A stretch of 64,000 nucleotides of DNA from an uncultured Prevotellaceae bacterium (GCA_900319235.1 ONNR01000003.1:161519-225518), one strand, 5' to 3'; counted from the first letter of the stretch, positions 16,077-24,765 are shown. The notes: generated by a model from the letters alone, not told the origin. A program made the numbers and translations.

Positions 16077-16676
16077 CTACCATCCATCAATCTGGAAGCA
16101 TACTCCTATACTGATTCCCAAATCGTGAATGAACTTGTTTCTATAATCATTCCTTCGGGTATCGAACGCATTAATAAGGTAAACGCCGTCATTTATACTG
16201 GCCATTATACCGATGTCTGGAGTGATATGAACCTTTACACCTAATGCAGGTGAAACAAACAGGTTGAAATCGGTTTTTTTGCTCGATATGGAATACTTCT
16301 GATTGGTATCTACGTTCTTTTTCCCAAACATTCCAAACCCTCCAACACGAAGATTTACAAAGGGAGAAAAACGTTTATCAAGAAAGAAGTAATGTGTACT
16401 TAGAAAGACAGGTATTGCAGAAAAGTCATGCTTCTCATGGTGACTATATCCGATACCACCTCCAATGGCAAATTGTTCGTTAATGAACACTTCGTGCAGG
16501 TAGTTCGCAGAAATGCATTTGTCACCATAATCGCCAAGCCCTTGCGAAGAAGAAACATCAATAACATTCAGACAACCGTTTCCAGTGTCAAAGGAGACCT
16601 GGGCCACCGTAATGGTCGCTATTGAAAGCATAGACAACAAGACCAGGAATAGTCTGATGTATTTCTGATTTTTCAT
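16077..16676 (-). CDS. Outer-membrane beta-barrel family protein
   Basis: 199 residues with an N-terminal signal peptide (LFLVLLSMLSIATITVAQ). The body is made of alternating amphipathic strands rich in Gly and aromatics (FAIGGGIGYSHHE, LSTHYFFLDKRFSPFVNLRVGGFGMFG, LFVSPALGVKVHI) and ends in a polar-aromatic C-terminus (GVCFQIDGW). It fits the small OMP_b-brl/opacity-type barrels. It has its own -7 element upstream and lies 55 bases before the TlpA-like gene. No specific function can be given. Confidence 0.75.
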   Translation of the reverse strand: MKNQKYIRLFLVLLSMLSIATITVAQVSFDTGNGCLNVIDVSSSQGLGDYGDKCISANYLHEVFINEQFAIGGGIGYSHHEKHDFSAIPVFLSTHYFFLDKRFSPFVNLRVGGFGMFGKKNVDTNQKYSISSKKTDFNLFVSPALGVKVHITPDIGIMASINDGVYLINAFDTRRNDYRNKFIHDLGISIGVCFQIDGW

Positions 16677-16699
16677 TCCCTATTTTTTGTTTTGGTGTG

Positions 16700-16707
16700 C
16701 AAATATA
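16700..16707 (-). promoter_or_regulatory. -7 element upstream of the beta-barrel gene
   Basis: Minus strand reads TATATTTG, fitting TAnnTTTG, 24 bases before the start codon. No -33 box is assigned. Confidence 0.45.
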
Positions 16708-16867
16708 CTTATTTATTGGCAGAATAGCACGGAAAAGGTATATGTGATTAACTTAAAATAACGATATACAATTGTTTTTACAATGTTTTATAAAATTGTG
16801 GCAGATAATTGTTAGTTCGTCATGAAAAACTACACTTTTTTGTTTGTTTTTGATTTCCCATTTCAAT

Positions 16868-17280
16868 GTATGACCAATCTTGGCCAAGATTGGTCATACC
16901 GCGATATGATAGAGCACTCTGACGGCCGACAGAGTGCTTTCTCCGAAAGGAGAATACCCAATCCTGGCCAAGAATGGTTATGCCGCGATAGGATGGAGTA
17001 CTCTGTCGGCCGACAGAATGCTTTCTCCGAAAGAAGAATACCCAATCTTGGCCAAGAATGGTCATGCCGCGATAGGATATAGTACTCTGACGGCCGACAG
17101 AGTACTTTCTCCGAATAGAGAATACCCAATCCTGGCCAAGAATGGTTTTGCCGCGATAAGATGGAGTACTCTGACGGCCGACAGGATGTTTTCTCCGAAA
17201 GAAGAATACCCAATCTTGGCCAAGAATGGTCATGCCACGATAGGATGAAGTACTCTGACGGCCGACAGAATGCTTGCTAC
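16868..17280. repeat. Five-copy 84-bp tandem repeat made of nested palindromes
   Basis: The anchor CCAATCYTGGCCAAGA recurs at 16874, 16958, 17042, 17126 and 17210, exactly 84 bases apart. Each unit holds three dyads: one centred on TTGGCCAA, one centred on CGGCCG, and a TTCTCC-GAAA-GGAGAA hairpin. In unit 1 the first dyad is a perfect 32-bp palindrome (16868-16899) and the second spans 16913-16938 with one mismatched pair. Because 84 is a multiple of 3, long repetitive ORFs occur on both strands, but none has a credible start. It separates recN from the beta-barrel gene. Confidence 0.9.
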
Positions 17281-17285
17281 TATAT

Positions 17286-17317
17286 GAAAAAGCACTATCC
17301 CGCGCGAGATAGTGCTT
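17286..17317 (-). terminator. Terminator of the recN transcription unit
   Basis: On the minus strand, AAGCACTATC pairs with GATAGTGCTT around a CG-rich loop and is followed by a run of T (plus-strand A at 17286-17289). It begins 24 bases past the recN stop. Confidence 0.85.
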
Positions 17318-17340
17318 GATGATGGAAAAGACGAAAAATA

Positions 17341-18999
17341 TTATTCCGTGATAAGCGTACGGGCATTAGCCAGGGCTTCGGGAGTGATATCGGAACCGCT
17401 GAGCATGCGGGCAATCTCTTGAATGCGCTGCTCGGAGGATAGCTGCTCGATGTGGGTGATGGTCTGCTCGTCGGTGTCGGCCTTGAAGACACGGAAATGC
17501 TGGTTGCCCTTGCCTGCAACCTGCGGGAGGTGGGTGATGGTGATGACCTGCAGATGGGTGGAGAGCTCCTTCATGACGCTGCCCATACGGTCGGCAATGT
17601 CGCCCGAGACACCCGTGTCGATCTCGTCGAAGATGATGGTGGGCAAGGTGCGTGCCGATGCCACCAGGCTCTTGATGCCAAGCATGAGGCGGCTGATCTC
17701 ACCACCCGATGCCACTTCGCCTGCAGGACGGAGGGGCTGGTTCTTGTTGGCGGAGAAGAGGAACTCGAGGGAGTCCGACCCCGAAGGGGAGAGAGAGTCT
17801 AGGGGGGTGATGGAGACCTGGAAGCGGAGGTTGGGCATGCCGAGGTAGGTGACACGGGCGATGAGGTCCTTCTGGAGTTGCTGGGCGGCGTGCTTGCGAG
17901 TGTCGGTGAGGATGGCGGCGAGACGGGTGGCTTCGGCGGTGAGGCGCTTGACCTGCTGTTCGAGTTCGAGTATCTCCTCGTCGCTGTTGTCGATGTGCTG
18001 GATGCGCTCGAAGAGCTCGTCGCGCAACTGGATGAGTTCCTCGACCGAGGACTTGCCGTGCTTCTTCTGCAGCGAATAGAGGAGGCTGAGACGTTCCTCG
18101 ACCTGCTCGAGGCGCTGCGGGTCGTAGTTGACTTCCTCGGAGCGGCTGTCCACCTCGTCGGCAATGTCCTTGAGGTCGATGTAGTCGCTTTCGAGACGCT
18201 GGGCAATCTCGGCAATGTCGGGATAGATGCGGCTCAGTTCGTGGGCCTTCTGCGAAATGCTTTTGAGCATCTGCACCACGGCGTCGCCTTCGCCATCGAG
18301 ACCTTCGTGCATCTGACAGAGGCACGACTTGATGTCCTCGGCGTGGCTGAGGAGTTCCTGCTCGGCCTCGAGTTCCTCCTGTTCGCCTTCGACGAGGTTA
18401 GCATCGTCGAGCTGCGAGAACTGGAAACGTATGTAGTCGGCTTCCTGGGCATCGCGTTCGGCTTGGGCGCGGAGGGCTTTGAGCTTTGAGTCGTGAGCCT
18501 TGAGCTGGTCGTAGGCGGCACGGTAGCTGGCATATTCGGCCTGGTTGTGGGCGAGGGCATCGACGACGGAGAGCTGGAAGGCATCCTGCCCGAGCAGGAG
18601 GTTCTGATGCTGCGAATGGATGTCGATGAGGTGGCTGCCGAGCTCGCGCAACAGGGGCAGCTGCACGGGCGTGTCGTTGACGAAGGCACGGCTCTTGCCT
18701 GTGGCGTTGATCTCGCGTCGGATGATGGTGGCGCTGGCGTCGTACTCGAGGTCGTTCTGGGCAAAGAAGGCTTCGAGGTCATAGGCGGAGATGTCGAACT
18801 GTGCCTCGATGACGCACTTGCCGGCACCGCTGCGCACGGCCTTGGCATCGGCTCGTTGGCCGAGGATGAGACCGAGGGCGCCCATGATGATGGACTTACC
18901 GGCGCCTGTCTCGCCGGTAATGACGGTGAGGCCCTGGCCCGGACGGAACTCGAGGTGATCGATGAGGGCGTAGTTCTCGATAGTCAGGAATTGTAGCAT
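17341..18999 (-). CDS. recN: DNA repair protein RecN
   Basis: 552 residues, standard length. The N-terminal Walker A is VITGETGAGKSIIMGALGLILGQRAD. The middle is a long coiled coil (about residues 150-370) and the C-terminal ATPase half has ASGGEISRLMLGIKSL and IIFDEIDTGVSGDIADRMG. RecN is an SMC-like protein that acts at double-strand breaks. It starts six bases after the DUF4835 stop, so the two are cotranscribed; a hairpin terminator follows. Confidence 0.96.
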   Translation of the reverse strand: MLQFLTIENYALIDHLEFRPGQGLTVITGETGAGKSIIMGALGLILGQRADAKAVRSGAGKCVIEAQFDISAYDLEAFFAQNDLEYDASATIIRREINATGKSRAFVNDTPVQLPLLRELGSHLIDIHSQHQNLLLGQDAFQLSVVDALAHNQAEYASYRAAYDQLKAHDSKLKALRAQAERDAQEADYIRFQFSQLDDANLVEGEQEELEAEQELLSHAEDIKSCLCQMHEGLDGEGDAVVQMLKSISQKAHELSRIYPDIAEIAQRLESDYIDLKDIADEVDSRSEEVNYDPQRLEQVEERLSLLYSLQKKHGKSSVEELIQLRDELFERIQHIDNSDEEILELEQQVKRLTAEATRLAAILTDTRKHAAQQLQKDLIARVTYLGMPNLRFQVSITPLDSLSPSGSDSLEFLFSANKNQPLRPAGEVASGGEISRLMLGIKSLVASARTLPTIIFDEIDTGVSGDIADRMGSVMKELSTHLQVITITHLPQVAGKGNQHFRVFKADTDEQTITHIEQLSSEQRIQEIARMLSGSDITPEALANARTLITE

Positions 19000-19005
19000 A
19001 TCTTT

Positions 19006-19935
19006 TTATTCCTTATATTCTTCCTTGATGGGAGCGAGTTGACGAGAGTAGGTGGGGAAGAGGTCGGTGAGCTTGTCGTGAATGGATTTCTTCTCGGACA
19101 TAGGAGCCTCGCTGTAGATGTTGACTAGTTCGTCGAGCTTGGCGTTGATGAAAAGGGAGAGGAGCGGGGTCATGGCGTCGGCAGAGCGGACGGTGGCAAG
19201 CTGCTCGAAGGATGCGGAGATCTGGGAGCGTCCCTTATCGACGGATTGTGCCATTTGGTCAAGGCCCTGGCGATGGTAGGTGTACCAAAGTTCGCGGAAC
19301 GGCTGCTGATTGGGGTCGAGGAGGGCGGTGATGAGGGCGTGGCGGTTGGTCTTCGAGTCGAAGGCCTTCCAGCCGTTGCTGTCGGACGACTGCATCTGAC
19401 TGACGATGCTCTCGCACTTGCGCAGATACTGCTCGCCACCCATGCTGCTGAACGAGTCGAAATCGAGGCCGAGGACGAGATAGACGTAGTAGGCGATGGT
19501 GGCGATGAGTTCGTTGTCGAGGTTGAACTCGTTGTAGGTGAGGTTCTCGCCTTCCTGATAGGGCAGGGTGACGAGGTCGTCGCGCCAGTTGATGAGGATA
19601 GTCTGATAGGTGGAGTTATAGACGGGGCGGCGTGCCTGGACGGTGATGGAGACCTTATAGACATCGGACTGCACGACCTCGTTGATGGTGAGGGCGAAGG
19701 TGCAGGTGATCTTCTCGACGTTGGAGAACTGTGCGCCCGTCCACTGCTGGCCATTGATGAACTCCTCGAGGCTCTGCTTGAGGGTCTCGAAGCGCGGACG
19801 CAGCGATGCATCGATCTGCTGTGTGTTGATGTTCACCGTGGCGTTGAGCTCCTGGGCGTAGCTTCTCACTGATCCTCCCCAAAAGAGAAGGAGCACGAAG
19901 ATGCCGATAATCCTATAAAGTGGTTTCATTTTCAT
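19006..19935 (-). CDS. DUF4835 family exported protein (PorD-type)
   Basis: 309 residues with an N-terminal signal peptide (IIGIFVLLLFWGGSVRSYAQ). The mature start ELNATVNINTQQI and the motifs GAQFSNVEKITCTFALTI and NLDNELIATIAYYVYLVLGLDFDSFS are characteristic of DUF4835. These proteins are periplasmic and confined to Bacteroidetes; some annotation pipelines name them PorD of the type IX secretion system. No other por gene lies in this window. In relatives I recall the order coaBC-DUF4835-recN; coaBC is not next to it here. Confidence 0.85.
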   Translation of the reverse strand: MKMKPLYRIIGIFVLLLFWGGSVRSYAQELNATVNINTQQIDASLRPRFETLKQSLEEFINGQQWTGAQFSNVEKITCTFALTINEVVQSDVYKVSITVQARRPVYNSTYQTILINWRDDLVTLPYQEGENLTYNEFNLDNELIATIAYYVYLVLGLDFDSFSSMGGEQYLRKCESIVSQMQSSDSNGWKAFDSKTNRHALITALLDPNQQPFRELWYTYHRQGLDQMAQSVDKGRSQISASFEQLATVRSADAMTPLLSLFINAKLDELVNIYSEAPMSEKKSIHDKLTDLFPTYSRQLAPIKEEYKE

Positions 19936-19986
19936 ATCTCACACAGATATCGCGGAAATGTTTTTGTCGTGGCGGGCTTTATATCT

Positions 19987-20064
19987 CACACAGAACTCAC
20001 GGAAATCACAGAAAAACAAATATCTTGACCTTACCCTTTCTGTGAGTTCCGTGAGTTCTGTGTG
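19987..20064. repeat. Long inverted repeat between the exonuclease and DUF4835 genes
   Basis: The 28-base arm at 19987-20014 (starting CACACAGAACTCACGG) is the reverse complement of 20037-20064 with one mismatch, around a 22-base loop. A partial direct copy of the left arm lies just before it at about 19935-19961. It occupies the whole gap between the two minus-strand genes. Confidence 0.85.
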
Positions 20065-20070
20065 GCCTTT

Positions 20071-20841
20071 TCAGGCCTTCTTCATCATTGCCAACTTGAG
20101 TTGGGTGAGCACGTGCTTGGTGGAGAGGGCGAAGTCGCCGTTCATCATCCAGGAGTAGTAGCTGGGATCCTGCGTCAGGACTTCGGTGACGGGGCGACCC
20201 TTGTACTTGCCGAAGTTAAAGACGGGACGATTCTTGTCGTCATAGACCATAGCCCCCATAGGATCGACGTTGCGGTTCATGCGCGTGAAGTCCTGCAGCC
20301 ACTCGACATCGTTCTCCAGATCGTCGTAGCGATCGAGCTGCGCTTGGAGCACTTCGTAGGTGGCACGGATGTCGCAGTCAGCCGAATGGGCGCCGTCGAG
20401 TTCCTTGCCACAATAGAAGCGGTAGGCGGCAACGAGTGTGCGCGGCTCCTTCTTGTAGAATATGTTCTGCACGTCGATGAATCGCACCTTGCTGATGTCG
20501 TACTTGACACCTGCACGCAGAAACTCCTCGACGAGCAGGGGTACGTCGAAACGGTTGGAGTTGTAACCTGCTACGTCGCAGCCCTTGAAGATCTGTTCGA
20601 GTCGGCCTGCCATCTGCTTGAAGGTGGGCTTGTCGGCCACCATCTCGTCAGTGATGTGGTGGATGGCAGAGGCTTCCTCGGGAATGTGCATCTCGGGGTT
20701 GATGAAGAAGTTGCCCTGCTCCTCACTGCCGTTGGGCATGACCTTGATGTAACCAAGCTGGACGATGCGGTCCTTGGTGGCGCTGATGCCTGTGGTCTCG
20801 AGGTCGAAGAAGATGAGGGGCTTCCTGAGATTGAGTTTCAT
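20071..20841 (-). CDS. 3'-5' exonuclease, DnaQ/epsilon-like
   Basis: 256 residues. IFFDLETTG is exonuclease motif I (catalytic Asp and Glu), CDVAGYNSNRFDVPLL is motif II, and HSADCDIRATYEVL is motif III with the general-base His. The C-terminal about 60 residues (FNFGKYKGRPVTEVL) are a short tail seen in Bacteroidales homologues. It is likely a proofreading or repair exonuclease. It follows dnaN by 15 bases on the same strand, fitting a replication role. Confidence 0.92.
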   Translation of the reverse strand: MKLNLRKPLIFFDLETTGISATKDRIVQLGYIKVMPNGSEEQGNFFINPEMHIPEEASAIHHITDEMVADKPTFKQMAGRLEQIFKGCDVAGYNSNRFDVPLLVEEFLRAGVKYDISKVRFIDVQNIFYKKEPRTLVAAYRFYCGKELDGAHSADCDIRATYEVLQAQLDRYDDLENDVEWLQDFTRMNRNVDPMGAMVYDDKNRPVFNFGKYKGRPVTEVLTQDPSYYSWMMNGDFALSTKHVLTQLKLAMMKKA

Positions 20842-20856
20842 AGACGCGATGCAGTC

Positions 20857-21984
20857 TTAGAAATCGGTGAGCATCATCGGCATGATGAGCATGAGGAGCT
20901 TTTCGCCATCGTTGTTCTGCACGGGAGCCACCAGTCCGGCACGGGCGGGGTCGCTGAGCAGCACCTCGACATCCTGGGCAGTGATGGTGTTGAGGATCTC
21001 GATGAGGAAGTTGGCGCGGAAGCCGATGCTCATGGGCGTGCCCTCGTAGGAGCAGGTGAGCGTCTCGGTGCCCGAGGTGGAGTAGTCGACATCCTGAGCC
21101 GAGATGGTGAGGCTGCTGGCGTCGAGGTCGAACTTGACCTGGTTGGTGGCACTGTTGGCGAAGACGGCGATGCGACGCAGGGCGGAGAGGAACAACTGAC
21201 GGTCGATGGTGAGACGGTTGGTGTTGTTCTTGGGGATCACCACTTCATAGCGCGGATAGCGTCCTTCGATGAGGGTGCAGATGAGCTCGTAGTCGCCGAG
21301 CTGGAAACGTGCGCTCTTCGAATCGAAGCAGACGGTGCAGAGAAGCTGGTCCTTGGAGATGATGTTCTTGAGGAGGTTGGCAGGCTTCTTGGGCAGGATG
21401 AAGTTGGACTCGAAGCCGGGCTCGGTGGTCTCGTTGATGAGACGGACGAGCTTCTTGGAGTCGGAGGCGACGAAGATGATACGGTCGGCCTTGATGTCGA
21501 AGTAGATGCCGTTCATGACGGGACGGAGCTCGTCCTCGGCAGTGGCGAAGAGGGTGCTCTGGATGCCGTTGAGGAGGGCCTGGGCGTTGATGTCGAACGA
21601 GCGGTAGTTTTCCTCGAGAGCCTTGACGCGCGGATATTCGTCGGCATTGCCGCCGATGAAGTTGTACTTGCCGTTGGCGTAGGAGACGATGACCTCGTAG
21701 TTGCCGTTATCGACCTCGATGGAGAGCTGCTGCTGTGGCATCTCCTTGAGGGGGTCCATGATGGTCTTGGCGGGGACGACGAAAGCACCATTGCCCTCGA
21801 CGCCCTGGATGGCGATGGAGGTAATCATAGTGGTGCTGCCATCGCTGGCGGTGACTGTTAGCTTCTCCTCACTGACTTCGAAACGGAAATTGTCGAGGAT
21901 GGGCATAGGGTTCTTGCTGAGCAGCACGCGGCTGATGGCAGCCAGATGACTCATGAGGTCGGAACTGAGAACTTCGAATTTCAT
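20857..21984 (-). CDS. dnaN: DNA polymerase III beta subunit (sliding clamp)
   Basis: 375 residues. MKFEVLSSDLMSHLAAISRVL and the three-fold domain organisation match DnaN, including ALLNGIQSTLFATAEDELRPVMNG and the C-terminal PARAGLVAPV...LLMLIMPMML hydrophobic-pocket region. The ring tethers the polymerase to DNA. It heads the dnaN-exonuclease pair, and an inverted repeat lies 65-110 bases upstream. Confidence 0.96.
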   Translation of the reverse strand: MKFEVLSSDLMSHLAAISRVLLSKNPMPILDNFRFEVSEEKLTVTASDGSTTMITSIAIQGVEGNGAFVVPAKTIMDPLKEMPQQQLSIEVDNGNYEVIVSYANGKYNFIGGNADEYPRVKALEENYRSFDINAQALLNGIQSTLFATAEDELRPVMNGIYFDIKADRIIFVASDSKKLVRLINETTEPGFESNFILPKKPANLLKNIISKDQLLCTVCFDSKSARFQLGDYELICTLIEGRYPRYEVVIPKNNTNRLTIDRQLFLSALRRIAVFANSATNQVKFDLDASSLTISAQDVDYSTSGTETLTCSYEGTPMSIGFRANFLIEILNTITAQDVEVLLSDPARAGLVAPVQNNDGEKLLMLIMPMMLTDF

Positions 21985-22048
21985 AGGTTGTATGATTTAA
22001 CAATTTATATTTTCAATTTACAATTGAATTGTACCTGTATAAATACAT

Positions 22049-22094
22049 CGGGCAAATATCGGTATTTTTTGCGAAAGTACCAAATATTTGCCCG
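22049..22094. promoter_or_regulatory. Inverted repeat upstream of dnaN
   Basis: CGGGCAAATAT (22049-22059) is the reverse complement of ATATTTGCCCG (22084-22094), separated by 24 bases. It lies in the AT-rich leader between pepD and dnaN. It may be an operator or an mRNA leader hairpin for dnaN. Confidence 0.5.
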
Positions 22095-22166
22095 AAAAAA
22101 TGCAAATTTTAGACGAAATAGTCCGAAAACCACCTATTTGAGTGATTCATCGACTGCTCATGGGGT

Positions 22167-23606
22167 TCAAATCGAGGCGATAATCTCCTTGACGTAAGGC
22201 CAGAACTTGGCTACAGAAGAGATGGAAAGTTTCTCTTCGGGCGAGTGGATGGCTTCCATCGTGGGACCTACGCTGACCATGTCGAGCCAAGGATACTTGG
22301 TGAGGAAGAGACCCGTCTCGAGACCGGCGTGGATGGCCATGGTCTCGGGCTCGCCGCCATAGACCTTGCGGTAGGCAGCCTCGGTGAGCTTCACCATACG
22401 GCTGTTGGGGTTGGGAGCCCAACCGGGATAGCCCTGACCCTGGGTGACTTCGGCACCAGCGAGGTCGAAGACGGTCTTGACCATCTGGGCAATCATACGC
22501 TTTTGGCTCTCGACGCTCGAGCGCTGGCTTGTCTCGACGCGGATGGTGCCTGGCTCGGAGATACGGACAGAGGCGAGGTTGGTGGACGTCTCGACGAGGC
22601 CTGGCATCGAGTGGCTCATACCGATGACGCCGTGAGGTGCTGCGATGAGTGCCTGGATGAGGCGGCAGGTCACGTTGGGGTCGATGACCTCGGCGGGAGC
22701 GTCGACGGTCTCGATGGACATCTTGAACGAAGGCTCGACACCAGCCACTTCGACTTCGACCATGGCAGTGAACTTGTTGAGGTCGGCTACGAGCTGGTCG
22801 CGACGTGCTGCGGGCACACCGATGACGGCGTAAGCCTCGCGGGCGATGGCATTGCGGAGGTTGCCGCCACGGATGTCGGAGACGAGCAGACCGGGTTGGG
22901 TGGTGAGGAAGCGTGCGAGCACCTTGTTGGCATTGGCACGGCCGAGGTGGATGTCGCCACCCGAGTGGCCGCCGAGGAGACCGCCTATGCTGACACGGGC
23001 GAAGTAGTAGTCGGCAGGAGTGGGCTGGGTGGTGTAGTGCCAGAGGGCAACGGTGTCCATACCACCGGCGCAGCCGATGAAGATCTGATTCTCCTGTTCG
23101 GAATCGAGGTTGAGGAGGAGCTTGCCGGTCATGAAGCCTTCGCTGAGCATATTGGCGCCTGTCATACCGGTCTCCTCGTCGTAGGTGCAGAGGAATTCGA
23201 GTGGACCGTGCTCGTAAGTCTTGTCGAGCATGGCAGCCAGGGCGAGGGCTACACCTGCGCCGTCGTCAGCGCCGAGGGTAGTGCCGTTGGCCTTCACCCA
23301 ATCGCCGTCGATGCGTGTCTCGATGGGGTCGTTTTCGAAGTCGTGAATGATGTCGGAGTTCTTTTCGCACACCATATCCATATGGGCCTGCATGACGAGC
23401 GTCTCGCGGTCCTCACGGCCTGGGGTGGCAGGACAGCTGATGAGGACGTTGCCGGTCTCATCGACCTTGCAGTCGAGGTTGTGCTCCTTGGCGAAGTTGA
23501 CAAGCCATGCGCGGATCTTGCCTTCCTTCTTGCTCGGACGAGGCACCTTGGTGATGGCATCGAAGATTTCCCAAAAGATTCTTGGTTCAAGATTCTTGAT
23601 TTCCAT
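22167..23606 (-). CDS. pepD: Aminoacyl-histidine dipeptidase (M20 family)
   Basis: 479 residues. Metal-binding motifs of the PepD branch of M20 are visible: VMQAHMDMV, TTLGADDGAGVALALA and CTYDEETGMTGA; NLDSEQENQIFIGCAGG is also typical. The zinc enzyme cleaves Xaa-His and other unblocked dipeptides in the cytoplasm. It stands between the dnaN leader and a divergent small membrane protein gene. The start ATG at 23606 gives the normal N-terminus MEIKNLEPRIFWEIFD. Confidence 0.94.
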   Translation of the reverse strand: MEIKNLEPRIFWEIFDAITKVPRPSKKEGKIRAWLVNFAKEHNLDCKVDETGNVLISCPATPGREDRETLVMQAHMDMVCEKNSDIIHDFENDPIETRIDGDWVKANGTTLGADDGAGVALALAAMLDKTYEHGPLEFLCTYDEETGMTGANMLSEGFMTGKLLLNLDSEQENQIFIGCAGGMDTVALWHYTTQPTPADYYFARVSIGGLLGGHSGGDIHLGRANANKVLARFLTTQPGLLVSDIRGGNLRNAIAREAYAVIGVPAARRDQLVADLNKFTAMVEVEVAGVEPSFKMSIETVDAPAEVIDPNVTCRLIQALIAAPHGVIGMSHSMPGLVETSTNLASVRISEPGTIRVETSQRSSVESQKRMIAQMVKTVFDLAGAEVTQGQGYPGWAPNPNSRMVKLTEAAYRKVYGGEPETMAIHAGLETGLFLTKYPWLDMVSVGPTMEAIHSPEEKLSISSVAKFWPYVKEIIASI

Positions 23607-23757
23607 AGTTTGATTTGTTTTGAAAAATTAGTGGTTTTATGTCGTTTTTTGTTTCGTAAAAGTGCAAATCAGTAATAATAATTGTTAAAAGTGGTCAAGA
23701 TGTATGACTTTTTCCTAAAATCGAGACCAAAAATGGTGGATTGTTTCGGAAATTTTG

Positions 23758-23765
23758 TATCTTTG
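23758..23765 (+). promoter_or_regulatory. -7 element upstream of the small membrane protein gene
   Basis: TATCTTTG followed by CAA, 78 bases before the ATG at 23836. A second copy in opposite orientation (minus strand 23829-23822) faces it. Confidence 0.55.
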
Positions 23766-23835
23766 CAACCGCTATTCGCGAAGTTTGAGGAGAAATTCCC
23801 CCTTTGAACTGTTTGCGGGTGCAAAGATAATAAAA

Positions 23836-24075
23836 ATGTGGCAAACTATTATCATTTCGGTCGGAATTCTTTTAATATCTTTTGTTTTTTTAGCAATTAA
23901 GGTATTATTTGTGAAAAATGGCACGTTTCCGAAGACGCATGTGAGCCAATCGAAGGCGATGCGCGACAAGGGAATCCACTGCGTGCAGACCCAGGATTAT
24001 GAGGAGCGCCACAAGCAGGGGCTCTATGCCGACGGCCAGATGCCCACTGGAAAACTACAAGAAGAAAATAAATAA
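23836..24075 (+). CDS. Small single-pass membrane protein, conserved-looking, function unknown
   Basis: 79 residues. One hydrophobic helix (residues 4-22, IIISVGILLISFVFLAIKVL) is followed by a cytoplasmic-type polar tail with FPKTHVSQSKAMRDKGIHCVQTQD and a single Cys. I recall similar short proteins in other Bacteroidales but no function. The ATG at 23836 is chosen because an upstream in-frame start at 23755 overlaps the promoter element. The OmpH-like gene follows 17 bases later. Confidence 0.75.
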   Translation: MWQTIIISVGILLISFVFLAIKVLFVKNGTFPKTHVSQSKAMRDKGIHCVQTQDYEERHKQGLYADGQMPTGKLQEENK

Positions 24076-24092
24076 TAACTTTAATATTGTAT

Positions 24093-24707
24093 ATGAAAAA
24101 ATTCTTTACTATCGCTTCTGCCCTGGTTTTGGCGGGAGTTCTCGCCGGAGGTATGACTTCCTGCGTTAAATCGAACAATGCCGATGCCGCCAAGGTAGCC
24201 GGCGGTACGCTCACCGAGGGTGAGTCATTGCCAATTGCCTTCATCCAGGCTGATTCGCTTTACAACAACTATCAGCTCCAGATTGACCTTACCCAGGACC
24301 TTGTGAAGCAGAAGGCTCAGGCTGAGGATAAGATGAACAAGGAGATGGCCAAGTTCCAGAAGGAGTATCAGGACTTCATGCAGAAGGTTCAGACCAACTC
24401 GTTCATCGGTGGTCAGTCGCGTATGGAATCCGAGCAGCGTCGTCTGCAGCAGAAGCAGGCTTCCATCGAGCAGCAGGCCAATGGCTTGCAGCAGGATCTC
24501 GCCCTCCTCCAGAGTCAGGCCTTTGACCGTGTGAACGATTCTATCCAGGCTGTGCTGAAGGAGTACAACAAGGACAAGAACTTCGAGGTGATCTACAGCA
24601 GTGTTCCCAACACGACCGTCTTCTTCGTGAAGGAGAAGTACGACATCACCCAGGATGTTCTCGACCTGCTCAACAAGCGCTATGCTGAGGGCAAGAAGAG
24701 CGAATAA
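24093..24707 (+). CDS. OmpH/Skp-like lipoprotein chaperone
   Basis: 204 residues from ATG 24093. The lipoprotein signal ends at Cys24 (LAGGMTSC). The body matches OmpH: IAFIQADSLYNNYQL, a long charged coiled coil (residues about 65-150), and the end FEVIYSSVPNTTVFFVKEKYDITQDVLDLLNKRY. OmpH/Skp proteins hold unfolded outer-membrane proteins in the periplasm; a lipid anchor makes this version membrane-bound. A TTG six bases upstream is a less likely start. Confidence 0.85.
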   Translation: MKKFFTIASALVLAGVLAGGMTSCVKSNNADAAKVAGGTLTEGESLPIAFIQADSLYNNYQLQIDLTQDLVKQKAQAEDKMNKEMAKFQKEYQDFMQKVQTNSFIGGQSRMESEQRRLQQKQASIEQQANGLQQDLALLQSQAFDRVNDSIQAVLKEYNKDKNFEVIYSSVPNTTVFFVKEKYDITQDVLDLLNKRYAEGKKSE

Positions 24708-24765
24708 TCAATTAACAATTAATAATTAACAAATAACAATTGTTGGTTGGTCCAAAGATATAATT

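Noticed and set aside
16820..17248. Repetitive ORFs of 100-137 codons on both strands inside the 84-bp array
   Set aside because: They arise because 84 is a multiple of three; no start context, no promoter, and the repeat has open frames on both strands. Structure, not coding, explains it.
16868..17280. CRISPR array
   Set aside because: Units are continuous with no unique spacers and no cas genes are present.
20062..21861. 599-codon plus-strand ORF opposite dnaN and the exonuclease
   Set aside because: Antisense to well-recognised genes and of unnatural composition; a shadow caused by strong codon bias.
22245..23675. 476-codon plus-strand ORF opposite pepD
   Set aside because: Antisense shadow of pepD; no domain recognised and Gly/Asp/Val-rich composition.
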